Part shown: positions 13,276-13,899 of the stretch, piece by piece
Layout: every line of letters starts with the position of its first letter
Position numbering within the stretch: position 1 is the stretch's first letter
DNA from: Bacteroidales bacterium UBA5762
GTDB taxonomy: Bacteria; Bacteroidota; Bacteroidia; Bacteroidales; TTA-H9
Length of the DNA: 13,899 nt
Reading direction: 5' to 3'
Assembly: GCA_002418865.1 (NCBI GenBank)
Contig: DIEY01000099.1
Span: forward strand, 1,084 to 14,982
Made by a program: the position numbers and the translations under genes
The notes under the pieces: model-generated
The model's database searches: none
The model's input: the letters and a program-made list of their open reading frames with translations, nothing else
What the model was told of the DNA's origin: nothing

Positions 13276-13899
13276 TATAGTGCTTCTCTGATGCTATTTT
13301 ATGCAGGAGAATCTTTTTCGGAAGTGAAGTGTATGGTAATTTCTCAACATTAGGGAGTAATATGTAGTGATTGGGATGGCTAACGAAGCAAAATGACCTA
13401 TCAACTTCAGTATGCAGTTCGCTGATTTTTTTTCGGTCTTGATGTAGGGCTCAATTTAGCATATAAAGTTTACGAAATGTTGGATTGAAGCTTTTAATCC
13501 TAGTGTCCGTCCATTTCTCATCATTTATTGCATGAAGCAAAGAAATATCAGCGGTATTTTGCATGGAAACAATGCAAATAAGGATAGACGTCGATGTGAT
13601 AGAAAAGGCGAAGAAAGTAATTCTTTATTAAGAAAATTATACTAAAGATTGGGGCTAAGCGTTAGGATATTAAATGAAATGTTTCACAAAAATTCAATGT
13701 ATGGATAAAAATTTTACTCAAGAAATTCAGCAAAAGATTTTATTGAAGAAAAAACATTACATACCTATGCCGGGTGGGAATATTGCGTTTTTGATGGCTT
13801 ACTCTAATGCTTTATTAGTTGTTTCGACTCGCGTTATAGGGCATTGTTTTTTGAACATGAATTAAGGCTTTTGTGGGTTGGAAAAGGGGAGTTGCGGGG
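13276..13899. other. Gene-poor region after the sigma factor gene
   Basis: About 620 bases hold no recognisable gene. Two plus-strand frames exist, of 37 codons (13532-13645, MKQRNISGILHGNNANK...) and 63 codons (13674-13865, MKCFTKIQCMDKNFTQE...). Neither has a recognisable motif, promoter word or clear ribosome-binding site. A different frame is open from about 13846 to the window end (FEHELRLLWVGKGELR) and might be the start of something continuing outside. No tRNA-like cloverleaf was seen. Confidence 0.5.
13284..13318 (+). terminator. Possible terminator after the sigma factor gene
   Basis: TTCTC-TG (13284-13290) pairs with CA-G-GAGAA (13304-13311), with one bulged G and a 13-nt loop. TCTTTTT follows at 13312-13318. 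It lies 8 bases past the stop codon. The position and T-rich tail fit an intrinsic terminator, but the stem is short. Confidence 0.4.

Noticed and set aside
13674..13865. 63-codon plus-strand frame near the right edge
   Set aside because: No recognisable motif, promoter word or ribosome-binding site was seen. It is mentioned only in the intergenic entry.

Overview
The window looks like a low-GC Bacteroidota (Bacteroidales-like) chromosome segment. Three things point there. Several gene starts are preceded by the Bacteroidota -7 promoter word TAnnTTTG. The ECF sigma factor and UvrA have a Bacteroidota look. The restriction locus carries an AlbA_2/GHKL ATP-binding protein and a Fic protein, a combination common in that phylum. 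No rRNA, tRNA or CRISPR array was seen.

Left part (1-4953, all minus strand) is an accessory or defence region. Read in the direction of transcription it holds hsdM (type I DNA methyltransferase subunit), a class II Fic AMP-transferase with a C-terminal winged helix, an AlbA_2 + GHKL + winged-helix protein, a 56-residue piece resembling the AlbA_2 N-terminus, and a REP-associated (Y1/HUH) transposase cut by the window edge at a perfect palindrome. hsdS and hsdR are not in the window. Recombination scars are visible. The AlbA_2 gene start sits inside what reads as the 3' tail of another hsdM gene (ELGVWKK-stop). A ~38-bp imperfect direct repeat encoding MNEQQNIE(F/L) brackets the AlbA_2 gene. 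Between hsdM and fic lie two 26-28-bp palindromes plus a third half-site, with an exact 40-bp period. Each full palindrome contains a -7 promoter word, which looks like a self-regulated operator/promoter array.

Middle part (5343-12381, all minus strand) is housekeeping. uvrA, copA (Cu+ P1B-ATPase) and a small HMA-domain copper protein are tightly packed: 16 bp between uvrA and copA, and an ATGA overlap between copA and the HMA gene. They look like one operon. nadB (L-aspartate oxidase) follows with its own promoter, which fixes its start at 6911.

Right part (12382-13899): a divergent promoter region separates uvrA from a plus-strand ECF sigma factor gene. That gene has a leader of about 107 nt carrying an 11-bp-paired hairpin just before its start codon and an overlapping 20-codon upstream ORF. 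The last ~620 bases hold no recognisable gene.

The most interesting material is the mosaic hsdM-fic-AlbA_2 locus with its periodic operator array, and the sigma factor leader hairpin.
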